A stretch of 64,000 bases of DNA from Winogradskyella aurantia (GTDB lineage: Bacteria > Bacteroidota > Bacteroidia > Flavobacteriales > Flavobacteriaceae). Below, in pieces: positions 35,552 to 45,105 of this stretch. Each line of letters starts with the position of its first letter. Within the stretch, counting starts at the first letter, position 1. The notes under the pieces are model-generated. The model did no database searches, had not been told where the DNA came from, and saw nothing but the letters and a program-made list of their open reading frames with translations. The translations under genes were made by a program, and so were the position numbers. The stretch covers positions 310,001 to 374,000 of the forward strand of contig NZ_NGJN01000004.1 of the NCBI RefSeq assembly GCF_002266855.1, written 5' to 3'.

Positions 35552-37459
35552 TTACTTCACATTATCCATTATTTCCTGAACGACTTCCGGATTCAATAAT
35601 GTGCTGGTATCACCGAGATTTTCTGTTTCACCTGATGCAATTTTTCTCAAAATACGACGCATAATCTTTCCTGATCGTGTTTTTGGAAGCCCTGAAGTAA
35701 ATTGGATTTTATCCAACTTCGCTATGGGACCGATACGGTCGGTTATCAACTGATTTATTTCCTTTCTCACATTATCGTGCTGACGCGTTTCTCCTACATC
35801 TTTTAAAGTGATATAACCATATAAGGCGTTGCCTTTAATATCATGCGGAAAACCTACAATGGCAGACTCTGCCACCGCATTATGCTCATTAATAGCGTCC
35901 TCGATAGGTGCTGTGCCTAAATTATGGCCAGAGACAATAATAACATCATCGACCCTACCAGTGATTCTATAATAACCAACCTCATCGCGTAAAGCACCAT
36001 CACCAGTAAAGTACATATTTTCAAACGCAGAAAAATAAGTGTCTTTGTACCGCTGATGATTACCCCAAATCGTTCTAGCCATAGATGGCCAAGGAAACTT
36101 AATACACAAACGGCCATCGACTTGGTTGCCCTTAATTTCCTGACCATTTTCATCCATTAATGCAGGTTGAATACCAATAAATGGCAATGTGGCATAAGTG
36201 GGTTTTGTCGGTGTTGAAAAAGGAATTGGGGTAATCATTATTCCTCCTGTTTCTGTTTGCCACCAAGTATCTACAATAGGACTTTTCTTTTTTCCAATAT
36301 TGTCATTATACCAGTGCCAAGCTTCTTCATTTATTGGTTCGCCTACAGAACCTAGCACTTTTAAAGACGATAAATCATACTTTTCAACGAGTTCTGACCC
36401 ATGTTTTGCCAAAGCTCTAATAGCAGTTGGTGCGGTATAGAACTGATTCACTTTGTGTTTTTCAACGATTTCCCAAAATCTGCCAAAATCAGGATAACTA
36501 GGCACACCTTCAAACATCAACGTTGTAGCACCGTTAGCCAAAGGCCCATAAACTATATAGCTGTGACCGGTTATCCAACCAATATCAGCAGTACACCAAT
36601 ACACGTCATCCTCTCTATATTGAAATACATTTTTGAAGGTATAGGCCGTGTACACCATATAACCTGCCGTGGTATGCAACATGCCTTTTGGCATACCTGT
36701 TGATCCAGAGGTATACAATATAAACAACGGGTCTTCAGCATCCATTACAATAGCTGTGTAATCTTGATAGGCATCATCCAAGAGTGGTTGAAGCCAAAAA
36801 TCGCGGCCCGCTTTCATGTTAATATCTGAATTAACCCGATTTGCTACCAAAACAGACTCTACATTTGGACAATCCTCCAAGGCCTCATCGACTATACCTT
36901 TGAGGTCTATAATTTTTTCTCCACGATAAGAGCCGTCTGAGGTAATGACCATTTTAGCGTCACAGTCATTAATCCTTGTGGACAAAGCATTTGATGAAAA
37001 GCCTGCAAAAACGACGGAATGAATAGCGCCAATTCTCGCACAAGCCAATACGGCTATGGCCAATTCAGGAATCATAGGTAAATAAATACAAACACGATCA
37101 CCTTTTTTTATGCCTTTATCATACAGTACATTAGCAAATTTACAAACGCGCTCATGCAATTGTTTATAGGTAATATGCTCCGCTGGTTCGTTGGGGTCAT
37201 TGGGCTCGAACAAAATAGCTGTTTTATTACCTCTCGTATGAAGATGCCTATCAAGACAGTTTTCTGTAATATTCAATTTAGCTCCATCAAACCATTTGAT
37301 TTCGGGTTTTTTAAAGTCCCAACTCAGGACGTCATTCCATTTTTTGCGCCAAACAAAATGCTCTTCTGCTATTTCCTCCCAGAAGGATTCTGGATTACTC
37401 ACCGACTTTCGGTACACTTGAAAGTACTCCTCAAAGTGCTTTATATGATAATTACTCAT
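35552..37459 (-). CDS. acs: Acetyl-CoA synthetase
   Basis: Activates acetate to acetyl-CoA through acetyl-AMP. The 635-residue protein has the N-terminal ACAS domain (FEEYFQVYRKSVSNPESFW), the P-loop-like YTSGSTGMPKGMLHT, DTWWQTETGG, the hinge region TGDGALRDEVGYYRITGRVDD, and the C-terminal PKTRSGKIMRR lysine, the usual site of regulatory acetylation. It is the last gene of a minus-strand series and overlaps the upstream prpE-like gene by eight bases, so the two are translationally coupled. It supplies acetyl-CoA to the glyoxylate bypass encoded just downstream. Confidence 0.95.
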   Translation of the reverse strand: MSNYHIKHFEEYFQVYRKSVSNPESFWEEIAEEHFVWRKKWNDVLSWDFKKPEIKWFDGAKLNITENCLDRHLHTRGNKTAILFEPNDPNEPAEHITYKQLHERVCKFANVLYDKGIKKGDRVCIYLPMIPELAIAVLACARIGAIHSVVFAGFSSNALSTRINDCDAKMVITSDGSYRGEKIIDLKGIVDEALEDCPNVESVLVANRVNSDINMKAGRDFWLQPLLDDAYQDYTAIVMDAEDPLFILYTSGSTGMPKGMLHTTAGYMVYTAYTFKNVFQYREDDVYWCTADIGWITGHSYIVYGPLANGATTLMFEGVPSYPDFGRFWEIVEKHKVNQFYTAPTAIRALAKHGSELVEKYDLSSLKVLGSVGEPINEEAWHWYNDNIGKKKSPIVDTWWQTETGGIMITPIPFSTPTKPTYATLPFIGIQPALMDENGQEIKGNQVDGRLCIKFPWPSMARTIWGNHQRYKDTYFSAFENMYFTGDGALRDEVGYYRITGRVDDVIIVSGHNLGTAPIEDAINEHNAVAESAIVGFPHDIKGNALYGYITLKDVGETRQHDNVRKEINQLITDRIGPIAKLDKIQFTSGLPKTRSGKIMRRILRKIASGETENLGDTSTLLNPEVVQEIMDNVK

Positions 37460-39365
37460 GTTTTGTTATATTTTTATGTATTCCTATTTGACTTTTTTTA
37501 TAGACAGTTTCAATTTCCTCAATTATAGCAATGTCGTCAATGGTAGACGGCACATTATACTCCAAATCATCAGAGATATTACGTAGTAATTTACGTAAAA
37601 TTTTACCAGATCTGGTTTTTGGCAATCGTTTTACGACGAGCACATCCTTTAGAGAGGCTACAGCTCCTATTTCATGCCTCACCTCTTTAATAATATCTCT
37701 TGTAATTGCAGTTTCATCAAGGCCATTCTCTGATTTTAGCACCACTAACCCTAATGGTTTTTGACCTTTTAAATCACAATGTACCCCAAATACAGCACAT
37801 TCAGCAACAGCAGAATGACTGGCTACCACCTCTTCCATTTCGGCTGTTGACAAACGATGCCCCGCTACATTAATAATATCATCCACACGGCCAGTGATAA
37901 ATACATAGTTGTCTTCATCCTTAAAGCCACCATCACCAGAAAAATAATACCCTGGAAAACGCTGTAAATAGCCAGCTTTAAAACGTTCAGGATTACCCCA
38001 AAGATTAAGTAATGTTCCTGGAGGCAAAGGTAATTTAACGGTCACAAAGCCTTCAACGCCAGAAGTCACTTCTTTACCATTTTCATTTAAAACCTGAATA
38101 TCGTAACCACAAACAGGTAAGCCAGCAGATCCTGGTTTTACGGGCATTTTCTCAACACCAACCATATTTGCCAACATAGGCCAGCCACTCTCAGTTTGCC
38201 ACCAATGATCAATTACAGGAACTTTTAAATGTTGTTCTGTCCAGCGCAATGTTGATACGTCACATCGCTCTCCTGCCAAAAATTGATACTTTAAGGAAGA
38301 CAGGTCATATTTGGTGATGAAATCTCCGTCCGGGTCCTCTTTCTTAATAGCCCTAATAGCCGTTGGTGCCGTAAACATAACCTTCACCTTATGTTCACTG
38401 ATAACACGCCAAAAAGTTGATGCATCTGGGGTTTTAATAGGTTTTCCCTCAAACAGTATGGTTGTATTTCTATTTAATAAAGGTCCGTAAACAATATAGC
38501 TATGGCCTACGACCCAGCCTACGTCACTTGCCGCCCAATACACATCTCCCTCTTCAACACCATAAACATGTTTCATTGAAAACTTAAGTGCTGTGGCATA
38601 TCCACCAGAATCCCGGATAATTCCCTTTGGTTTTCCTGTGGTCCCGGAAGTGTATAAAATATATAAGGGGTGATTGGATTCAACCGGTATTGGCTCAACA
38701 CTAACGGATTTAGCCACCAAGTCCGAATAATCAATATCGTATGATTTTTGCGGCATTTCCAGACCCAAGTTTCTGTCAAAAACAATGACATGTCGTGGCT
38801 TGTGTTCTGCTAAATTAATGGCATCATCTACAAATGGCTTGTAAGGTATTATTCTATCAATTTCAATACCGTTTGATGCAGTAATGACAGCTTTTGGCTT
38901 ACAATCGTCAATTCTAATGGCCAACTCATGAGGCGCAAAACCACCAAATACCACCGAATGAATGATTCCCAATCTTGCACATGCCAACATAGAATACAAT
39001 GCCTGAGGTATCATGGGCATATAGATAATTATCGTATCGCCTTTTGTAAGTCCTAAAGCAAGAAGACCACCTGCTAGCTTTGACACCTCGTCGTGTAATT
39101 TATAAAAGGAAATATGCTCTTTGGTTTTTGTAACTGGTGAGTCATAAATTATTGCGTCTTGACTTCCAAAACCATCTTCAATATGCTTGTCGATGCATAG
39201 GTAACTCATGTTCAACTTTCCGTCTACAAACCATTGTGGGTAGTTAAAATCATCTACCCCCAATATTTTTTTAGGGGCCTTATACCAAGAGAGCTGTTTA
39301 GCCTGTTTCTCCCAAAATTGGGAAGGATTAGAAATACTTTCAATATGTAGTTCTTGATAGTTCAT
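37452..39365 (-). CDS. prpE: Propionyl-CoA synthetase-like acyl-CoA synthetase
   Basis: The 637-residue protein is a paralogue of Acs with PrpE-type features: RDSGGYATALKFSMKHVYGV after the YTSGTTGKPKG motif, DHWWQTESGWPM, and a C-terminal PKTRSGKILRKLLRN lysine motif. PrpE activates propionate to propionyl-CoA; acetate or butyrate use is possible. The genes of the methylcitrate cycle are not in the window. It overlaps acs by eight bases downstream and a small membrane protein gene by four bases upstream, so the three form one transcription unit. Confidence 0.88.
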   Translation of the reverse strand: MNYQELHIESISNPSQFWEKQAKQLSWYKAPKKILGVDDFNYPQWFVDGKLNMSYLCIDKHIEDGFGSQDAIIYDSPVTKTKEHISFYKLHDEVSKLAGGLLALGLTKGDTIIIYMPMIPQALYSMLACARLGIIHSVVFGGFAPHELAIRIDDCKPKAVITASNGIEIDRIIPYKPFVDDAINLAEHKPRHVIVFDRNLGLEMPQKSYDIDYSDLVAKSVSVEPIPVESNHPLYILYTSGTTGKPKGIIRDSGGYATALKFSMKHVYGVEEGDVYWAASDVGWVVGHSYIVYGPLLNRNTTILFEGKPIKTPDASTFWRVISEHKVKVMFTAPTAIRAIKKEDPDGDFITKYDLSSLKYQFLAGERCDVSTLRWTEQHLKVPVIDHWWQTESGWPMLANMVGVEKMPVKPGSAGLPVCGYDIQVLNENGKEVTSGVEGFVTVKLPLPPGTLLNLWGNPERFKAGYLQRFPGYYFSGDGGFKDEDNYVFITGRVDDIINVAGHRLSTAEMEEVVASHSAVAECAVFGVHCDLKGQKPLGLVVLKSENGLDETAITRDIIKEVRHEIGAVASLKDVLVVKRLPKTRSGKILRKLLRNISDDLEYNVPSTIDDIAIIEEIETVYKKSQIGIHKNITKHE

Positions 39366-39589
39366 GGTTTTTGTGTTTTAGAATTAAACACACCGAACCA
39401 ATTAGGGTTTAAAAACTTGAGTTTAATTAATACCCAAATAATAATCACAAAACAAAGACCCATGACCAAAGATTCGATAGGCCCTGTGGCTATTTCACTT
39501 TCTAATTTAAAACGGAAATATAAGGTAATAACAACGTAAGCGCTGATAAGAACATCAGACGTTATTCCATTTAATTGCAGTCGTTTCAT
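39362..39589 (-). CDS. Small two-TM membrane protein upstream of prpE
   Basis: The 75-residue protein has two hydrophobic segments (about 12-28 and 38-60: DVLISAYVVITLYF, SLVMGLCFVIIIWVLIKL) and a polar tail ending FNSKTQKP. I recognise no family. It is supported as a real gene by its four-base overlap with prpE, the same direction, and TM-like composition. It lies 65 bases downstream of the response regulator gene in the same orientation and may be a small membrane partner in this acetate module. Confidence 0.65.
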   Translation of the reverse strand: MKRLQLNGITSDVLISAYVVITLYFRFKLESEIATGPIESLVMGLCFVIIIWVLIKLKFLNPNWFGVFNSKTQKP

Positions 39590-39654
39590 TTTTAATACAC
39601 TTTAATTAGACATTGTTTGTTTGCACACAAAACCAACGACTACTAAAGTTAAAA

Positions 39655-40020
39655 TTAAGAGCTTATTAACTCGTTAATTTCTGAAACTATTTTTTTTACT
39701 GAAAACGGCTTGGTTAAGTATCTATCGGCTCCTAGTTTTAGGCCTTTTTCAATATCAGAATCCTTATTTTTAGCAGTCAAGAACACCACTTTGGTGTTTC
39801 TTAACTTATTGTTTTCTTTAATCAACTTAAGTGTTTGATAACCATCTACTTTCGGCATCATAATATCTAACATAACGACATCCGGAATAACTGATTCCAA
39901 AATCTCCAAAGCCTCGCTTCCATCACGCGCGATATACACTTCAAAATTGTGTTTTTTAAAGGTATACTCCAACGTCATTACTATATTTGGCTCGTCATCG
40001 ACGATAACAATTTTCTTCAT
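39655..40020 (-). CDS. Receiver-only response regulator
   Basis: The 121-residue protein is a complete CheY-like receiver and nothing else: acidic pocket Asp8/Asp9 (VDDE), phosphoacceptor Asp52 (VMLDIMMPKVDG), Thr82 (FLTAKN) and Lys104 (LTKPFS). There is no DNA-binding domain. It lies 20 bases downstream of the symporter-kinase gene and is its obvious partner. In the CrbS-CrbR systems of proteobacteria the regulator has a LuxR-type output domain and activates acs directly; here that output is missing, so it must act through another protein or a phosphorelay. Confidence 0.92.
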   Translation of the reverse strand: MKKIVIVDDEPNIVMTLEYTFKKHNFEVYIARDGSEALEILESVIPDVVMLDIMMPKVDGYQTLKLIKENNKLRNTKVVFLTAKNKDSDIEKGLKLGADRYLTKPFSVKKIVSEINELISS

Positions 40021-40040
40021 TAGTCAAACACGTTAACAAT

Positions 40041-42731
40041 TTACTCAAAAGGTAGCTGAAAACCAAAGGTAACACCACTTTTTTGATTGTTTTTTACCCA
40101 TATGTTTCCATCGTGGTTTTCTATAATGGTTTTTGATATCGCTAGACCGAGTCCGCTACCCTGAGGCTTAATGATATTTTGATTTTTTGATTGATAAAAT
40201 TTATCGAAAACAAAAGGTAAATCCTGTTCTGGAATGCCTTTTCCATTATCCTTTATAATTACTTCCAATAGACCTTTGTCATATTTGTAATCAACAATAA
40301 TTTTTCCGGTTTTTGGTTGACAAAATTTGAGTGCATTAGAAATTAGATTAGTTAGCACCTGCATAATGCGGTCTTCGTCATATTTAGCATGAAAATCACT
40401 AGTATTGGAGTGAATAATTTCAATATCCTTTCTATCGGCCAAATAAGACATGCTAAAAATAGCCTTTTCTAAGGTTTCCCTTATGTTGTGCTTTTTTAAG
40501 TTCAATTGGGCCCTTCCTTTTGAAAGTTTTTCAAAGTCAAGTATATTATGAATTAATCGTGATAAACGGTCACTGTCTTGAAGCATATTCTTAAGGAATT
40601 GCTCGCGTATTTCCGTGGGCATGTCATCAGACTCGTCCATTAAAAGTTCTGTAGCTGCCCTAATTCCTGTTATAGGTGTTTTTAATTCATGAGCTACAGA
40701 ATCTAAAAATTCATCCTTTTGCTTATCCTTCTCAATTAATTCCTCATTTGCCTCTTTGAGCTTAGAGGTAAGTTGAGTGAGTTCTTTAGATTTATCTCTT
40801 AACAACTTATTACTTGCAATGGTTTCCTTAGATTCTTCTAATATCTTAAGTACCTCAACCAGACTCACCTCCTCTTCCTTTACAACACTTGCAATTAAAA
40901 TTTTTGCAGAAGCACTACCAATACTTCCTGTCAATAATTTTTCTGAAAAATTAATCAGTCTTGCATCGGCCATTTGTGTATCTGGTGCAAGATTATACTT
41001 TCTAAAAAAAAGACTCAATGCGCGATCCGTACGCCGCTCACCTAAGAACTTGTTTAATACTTTTTTTATTTCTGCAACATAAGCTTCACCTTTCCATACC
41101 AAAGCACTATCCTGTAAATCCGAATAATTATTTGAATCTATAAACATTTCCGCATAGTTACGCTCCCTATAATTGCCTTTGTACAATAAGGAAAATACCA
41201 GATAGCACATTACATTAACAATAATACTCCAAAAGAAAGCATGGGTTGGAGGGCTTAAAAAGTCAATACCAAACAAGGCATGAGGTCTCAACGCTGAAAT
41301 ACTTGCTAGTCCATAGTCAGTGAAATGACTAGAGCCTGTAAACGCTTGAATTGAAAACGGAAGTATTAATGTATAAGTAACTACTGCAAACCCCATAATT
41401 ATTCCAATTATAGCCCCTCTTGAAGAGCCACGGTTCCAAAACAAACCAACAAAAAAAGCTGGTGCCAATTGTGCAATGATTACAAAGGCAATAAGCCCAA
41501 TGGAATATAATGACAACTCATAAGAAAAGTTTACGTAAAACACATAGGCCACTATAATTATCAAAAAAATAGAAACACGTCTCATGTTTTTGATAAACTT
41601 ATTATTGCGTTCTGGATGGCTCTCTAAAAACCTATCCAAAAATCCGTAAGGTATTATTAAGTTATTGCTTACCATGGTAGATAAGGCCAAGGTAGACACG
41701 ACAACCATTGAAATCACCGCAGATAAGCCACCAAGAAAAACCAAGACAGATAAGAAGGTATTTCCATTTTGAAGAGGCAACAATAAGGCGTAATATTCAG
41801 CTTGGTCTAAATTCCCAATACTCAGGTTACCTCCCCAAGCTACAAAGATGACAAAGACATTAAATAGAAGCAGGTATAAGGGAAACATCCAAATTGCATT
41901 TTTTAAATGTCTTTCCCTGATATTTTCAACTACAGAAACCTGAAACTGCCTTGGCAATAAAAAGATAGCGAAGAAAGATAACAAAATGGTATATAGCCAA
42001 ATAAATCCATTTTCAAATCCATTAACACTAGTTAATTCCTTAAAATTCGATGCTTGAGACATTTTAGAGTAGATATCCTCAGTTCCATTGAATAAGAAGT
42101 AGGTTACGTAAATACCAACACATAAGAAAAAGATCAGTTTAAGAATAGATTCAAAGGCTATAGACACAACAATACCTTTATGCTTTTCTGAAGCATCAGT
42201 TGTTTGTGTTCCAAAAAAAGCAGCAAAAAGAGCGAGTAGAACAGCTATGTAAAATGTAGAATCATCGTAAACCGAAGTTGACACATAACTCGTGTCATCA
42301 GATAAGATTTGAAAAGTTTCCGACACTGCCTTTAACTGCAAAGAAATATAAGGCACTATACCCAATAGACAAACTAAAGTAACCAGAGCACCTAGAAATC
42401 GATTATTGCCATAGCGCAAACTCAAAAAATCTGCTATAGAACTGATTTTGTGTTGTTTTGAAATCCGTATGACTTTACGTAGCAAAACAATCCAAAGTGG
42501 AGCGGCTATAACTGGGCCTAAATAAATGGGCAGAAAATTAATTCCTGAGTTTGCCGCTATACCAATACTTCCATAATAGGTCCATGCCGTGCAATAAACC
42601 GCTAACGATAAAGTATAGACGACTGAATTATTAACCCATTTACTCTTTGCATTTTTTTCAGCAAAAAACGCAATACCAAAAAGGCTTGCCAAATAGGCTA
42701 TTATAATCAGGAATAAACCGTAATTACTCAT
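40041..42731 (-). CDS. Sodium:solute symporter-histidine kinase fusion (CrbS-like)
   Basis: The 896-residue protein joins an SLC5-type transporter domain of about 13 TM helices (residues 1 to about 520, with YCTAWTYYGSIG) to a linker region, a coiled coil (about 640-665) and a histidine kinase: HisKA around His681 (SVAHELKTPITGIRAATE), N-box LTNLISNALKFC, G1 IKDNGKGIPE and G2 GSGLGLAISK. This is the CrbS layout, in which a transporter-like domain senses short-chain acids or their gradient and the kinase controls acs expression. It overlaps the small membrane gene upstream by eight bases and is followed by the receiver gene. Direct transport activity is unproven. Confidence 0.92.
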   Translation of the reverse strand: MSNYGLFLIIIAYLASLFGIAFFAEKNAKSKWVNNSVVYTLSLAVYCTAWTYYGSIGIAANSGINFLPIYLGPVIAAPLWIVLLRKVIRISKQHKISSIADFLSLRYGNNRFLGALVTLVCLLGIVPYISLQLKAVSETFQILSDDTSYVSTSVYDDSTFYIAVLLALFAAFFGTQTTDASEKHKGIVVSIAFESILKLIFFLCVGIYVTYFLFNGTEDIYSKMSQASNFKELTSVNGFENGFIWLYTILLSFFAIFLLPRQFQVSVVENIRERHLKNAIWMFPLYLLLFNVFVIFVAWGGNLSIGNLDQAEYYALLLPLQNGNTFLSVLVFLGGLSAVISMVVVSTLALSTMVSNNLIIPYGFLDRFLESHPERNNKFIKNMRRVSIFLIIIVAYVFYVNFSYELSLYSIGLIAFVIIAQLAPAFFVGLFWNRGSSRGAIIGIIMGFAVVTYTLILPFSIQAFTGSSHFTDYGLASISALRPHALFGIDFLSPPTHAFFWSIIVNVMCYLVFSLLYKGNYRERNYAEMFIDSNNYSDLQDSALVWKGEAYVAEIKKVLNKFLGERRTDRALSLFFRKYNLAPDTQMADARLINFSEKLLTGSIGSASAKILIASVVKEEEVSLVEVLKILEESKETIASNKLLRDKSKELTQLTSKLKEANEELIEKDKQKDEFLDSVAHELKTPITGIRAATELLMDESDDMPTEIREQFLKNMLQDSDRLSRLIHNILDFEKLSKGRAQLNLKKHNIRETLEKAIFSMSYLADRKDIEIIHSNTSDFHAKYDEDRIMQVLTNLISNALKFCQPKTGKIIVDYKYDKGLLEVIIKDNGKGIPEQDLPFVFDKFYQSKNQNIIKPQGSGLGLAISKTIIENHDGNIWVKNNQKSGVTFGFQLPFE

Positions 42732-42918
42732 AATGCCTTCTTAAAACTATATAAGAGATTATAATCGTTATTAACCAGACAAAGAATATGGAAAAATATA
42801 GGATAGGAATTCCAAATATTGCCCCATCTATATCAAAAATGAACAGGAACGGAATATTGAGTACAATAAATGCTGCAATACCGCTGATAATCAATTTTTG
42901 TTCGTGTCGTTTCTTCAT
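42724..42918 (-). CDS. Small two-TM membrane protein (DUF3311-like) preceding the symporter-kinase
   Basis: From ATG 42918 the product is 64 residues with two TM segments (about 9-27 and 33-56: LIISGIAAFIVLNIPFLFIF, FGIPILYFSIFFVWLITI). Small proteins of this kind often precede SSS-family transporters and may assist their assembly. The frame continues 14 codons to 42960, but that stretch is occupied by a terminator hairpin, so the shorter start is preferred. It overlaps the kinase gene by eight bases (translational coupling). The family assignment is by resemblance only. Confidence 0.7.
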   Translation of the reverse strand: MKKRHEQKLIISGIAAFIVLNIPFLFIFDIDGAIFGIPILYFSIFFVWLITIIISYIVLRRHYE

Positions 42919-42932
42919 TTTTCTAAAAATAC

Positions 42933-42961
42933 AAAAAACAGTGCTGCTAAAATGCAGCACT
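42933..42961 (-). terminator. Intrinsic terminator after the ActP-like gene, directly before the small membrane gene
   Basis: AGTGCTGC (42940-42947) pairs with GCAGCACT (42954-42961), followed on the minus strand by a six-T run. It ends 15 bases before the ATG at 42918, so it both closes the ActP-like message and may attenuate read-through into the kinase operon. Confidence 0.8.
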
Positions 42962-43027
42962 GCTCTTTTCTAACTAAAACAGATCAAGATTCCTTAAAGA
43001 TGAACATTGATTTTAATTTTGTTGAGT

Positions 43028-44803
43028 TTAGTGATCATGTGCTTCGCCTGCTCCTGACGGAATTCTTATATGTTCTACAATTTCCTGAACATGTTGGGGC
43101 GGTGGTGGGGTTAATCTAGAAACCACAACAGATACAACAACATTAACCAACATAGCCACAGTTCCAAAACCCTCTGGAGATGTGCCAAACCACCATTCAC
43201 TGGCAGGCCGTGGATCCATGACACCAATTAATCCAGTTTTATATCTTATCATATAAAACAACATTAGGGTTATTCCTACTATCATACCAGCTACTGCACC
43301 TTCTTTATTCATTCTTTTATCAAAAATACCAAGTATAATCGCAGGGAAAAACGATGCTGCAGCTAAACCAAAGGCCAATGCCACAACGGCAGCTACAAAA
43401 CCTGGTGGATTTATACCAAAGTAGCCAGCGATAACAACCGCCACAAAAATAGATGCTCTTGCCGCCCGTAACTCTCCTTTATCAGAGATATTTGGTCTTA
43501 ATTGTTTTTTTATTAAATCATGAGAAACCGAAGTAGAGATAACCAACAATAAACCTGCCGCAGTAGATAAGGCTGCAGCAATACCACCAGCGGCAACAAG
43601 GGCAATTACCCAATTGGGTAAATTTGCTATCTCAGGATTAGCTAAAACCATGATATCTCGATCTACGTATAATTCATTTGTCGTGTTATTGGCATTTGAT
43701 ATAAGCCGTTCACCATTAACACCTCTAGCATCGGTATAAATAGGCTTTTTCCCTTCTATAGCACTTCCAGCAACGTATTGGATTTTACCATCTTTATTTT
43801 TATCATCCCAAGCTATAAGCCCTGTATTCTCCCAATTTTTGAACCATTGCGGGACTTCTGTGTAAGAAGTATTGCTTACTGTTTCTATTAAATTAGTTCT
43901 AGAAAAAACGGCTATTGCTGGTGCTGTAGTGTAGAGAATAGCTATGAGTAAAAGCGCATAACCCGCAGATTTACGGGCATCTTTAACCTTGGGAACGGTG
44001 AAAAAGCGGACTATGACATGTGGGAGTCCTGCCGTTCCTACCATCAAGGCTAAGGTAATAGCAAAAACATCCCATGTTGATTTGGTTCCGCTGGTATATT
44101 CATTGAATCCCAGTTGGGTATGAAGGGCATCTAATTTATCTAACAAAAAAGTACCTCCTTCAACCTTACTTCCCATCCCGATTTGGGGTATGATATTACC
44201 CGTCATTTGAATTGAAATAAAAATAGCAGGCACCATAAAAGCAAAAATCAAAACACAATATTGTGCTACTTGTGTGTACGTAATGCCTTTCATACCCCCT
44301 AAAAAGGCAAAAATCAGAACCACCGTCATACCAATCAAAACACCATAGTTAATATCTACTTGAAGAAATTGAGAAAACACGATACCAACTCCTCTCATTT
44401 GGCCTGCAACGTAGGTAAACGAGACTATCAAAGCACAAATTATAGCTACGGTTCTTGCCGTATTCGAATAATATCGATCCCCTATAAAATCCGGAACCGT
44501 AAATTTTCCAAATTTTCTTAGATACGGCGCTAGCAATAAGGCTAGCAGCACATAACCACCTGTCCAACCCATCAAAAAAACCGAACCATCATATCCCATG
44601 AAAGAGATAAGACCCGCCATTGAAATAAATGAGGCAGCGCTCATCCAATCTGCCGCTGTTGCCATACCATTGGCAAGAGGCGAAACACCACCACCAGCAA
44701 CATAAAATTCTTTAGTAGAGCCTGCTCTGGCCCAAATTGCTATTCCGAAATAGAGGGCAAACGATAGCCCAACTAATATCCATGTCCATAATTGTACACT
44801 CAT
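43028..44803 (-). CDS. Sodium:solute symporter, ActP-like acetate uptake
   Basis: The 591-residue SLC5-type transporter has about 13 TM helices. It contains the SSS signatures FYVAGGGVSPLANGMATAADW and FLGGMKGITYTQVAQYCVL, plus an inserted soluble loop near residues 310-395 (WENTGLIAWDDKNKDGKIQY) seen in the VC_2705 branch. That branch is always found with a small DUF4212 subunit, here 30 bases upstream. The surrounding acs, prpE and glyoxylate genes make acetate or another short carboxylate the likely substrate. The upstream porin gives the outer-membrane step. Terminated at 42933-42961. Confidence 0.9.
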   Translation of the reverse strand: MSVQLWTWILVGLSFALYFGIAIWARAGSTKEFYVAGGGVSPLANGMATAADWMSAASFISMAGLISFMGYDGSVFLMGWTGGYVLLALLLAPYLRKFGKFTVPDFIGDRYYSNTARTVAIICALIVSFTYVAGQMRGVGIVFSQFLQVDINYGVLIGMTVVLIFAFLGGMKGITYTQVAQYCVLIFAFMVPAIFISIQMTGNIIPQIGMGSKVEGGTFLLDKLDALHTQLGFNEYTSGTKSTWDVFAITLALMVGTAGLPHVIVRFFTVPKVKDARKSAGYALLLIAILYTTAPAIAVFSRTNLIETVSNTSYTEVPQWFKNWENTGLIAWDDKNKDGKIQYVAGSAIEGKKPIYTDARGVNGERLISNANNTTNELYVDRDIMVLANPEIANLPNWVIALVAAGGIAAALSTAAGLLLVISTSVSHDLIKKQLRPNISDKGELRAARASIFVAVVIAGYFGINPPGFVAAVVALAFGLAAASFFPAIILGIFDKRMNKEGAVAGMIVGITLMLFYMIRYKTGLIGVMDPRPASEWWFGTSPEGFGTVAMLVNVVVSVVVSRLTPPPPQHVQEIVEHIRIPSGAGEAHDH

Positions 44804-44833
44804 AATTTAATTTTTTAGTTGATTGTGATTAGA

Positions 44834-45094
44834 CTATTCGTCAAAACCGTATTTTTTATCTAGTTTATTCATTAGGCGAACGTAAACGAAAATTAAAATC
44901 ACGAATACGTATATTGAACCCTGCTGGGCAAACCAAAAACCTAGTTTGAAACCACCAAGTTTGAATTCATTTAGGGCATCTTTAAAAAGAATTCCACAGC
45001 CATAGGATACTATGAACCAAATAGCTAGTAGTATGGAAAGGTATTTTACATTTTCTTTCCAATATGCTGTTGCATGTTTTTGTTTTTCTGACAT
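44834..45094 (-). CDS. DUF4212 small subunit of sodium:solute symporter
   Basis: The 86-residue protein has the DUF4212 pattern: AYWKENVKYLSILLAIWFIVSYGCGILF, then a loop (FKLGGFKLGFWFAQQGSIYVFVILIFVY) giving two TM helices, and a charged tail (RLMNKLDKKYGFDE). It is the obligate-looking partner of the SSS transporter 30 bases downstream and lies 11 bases after the porin gene, so porin, small subunit and transporter form one operon. Confidence 0.92.
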   Translation of the reverse strand: MSEKQKHATAYWKENVKYLSILLAIWFIVSYGCGILFKDALNEFKLGGFKLGFWFAQQGSIYVFVILIFVYVRLMNKLDKKYGFDE

Positions 45095-45105
45095 AATTTT
45101 TGGGT

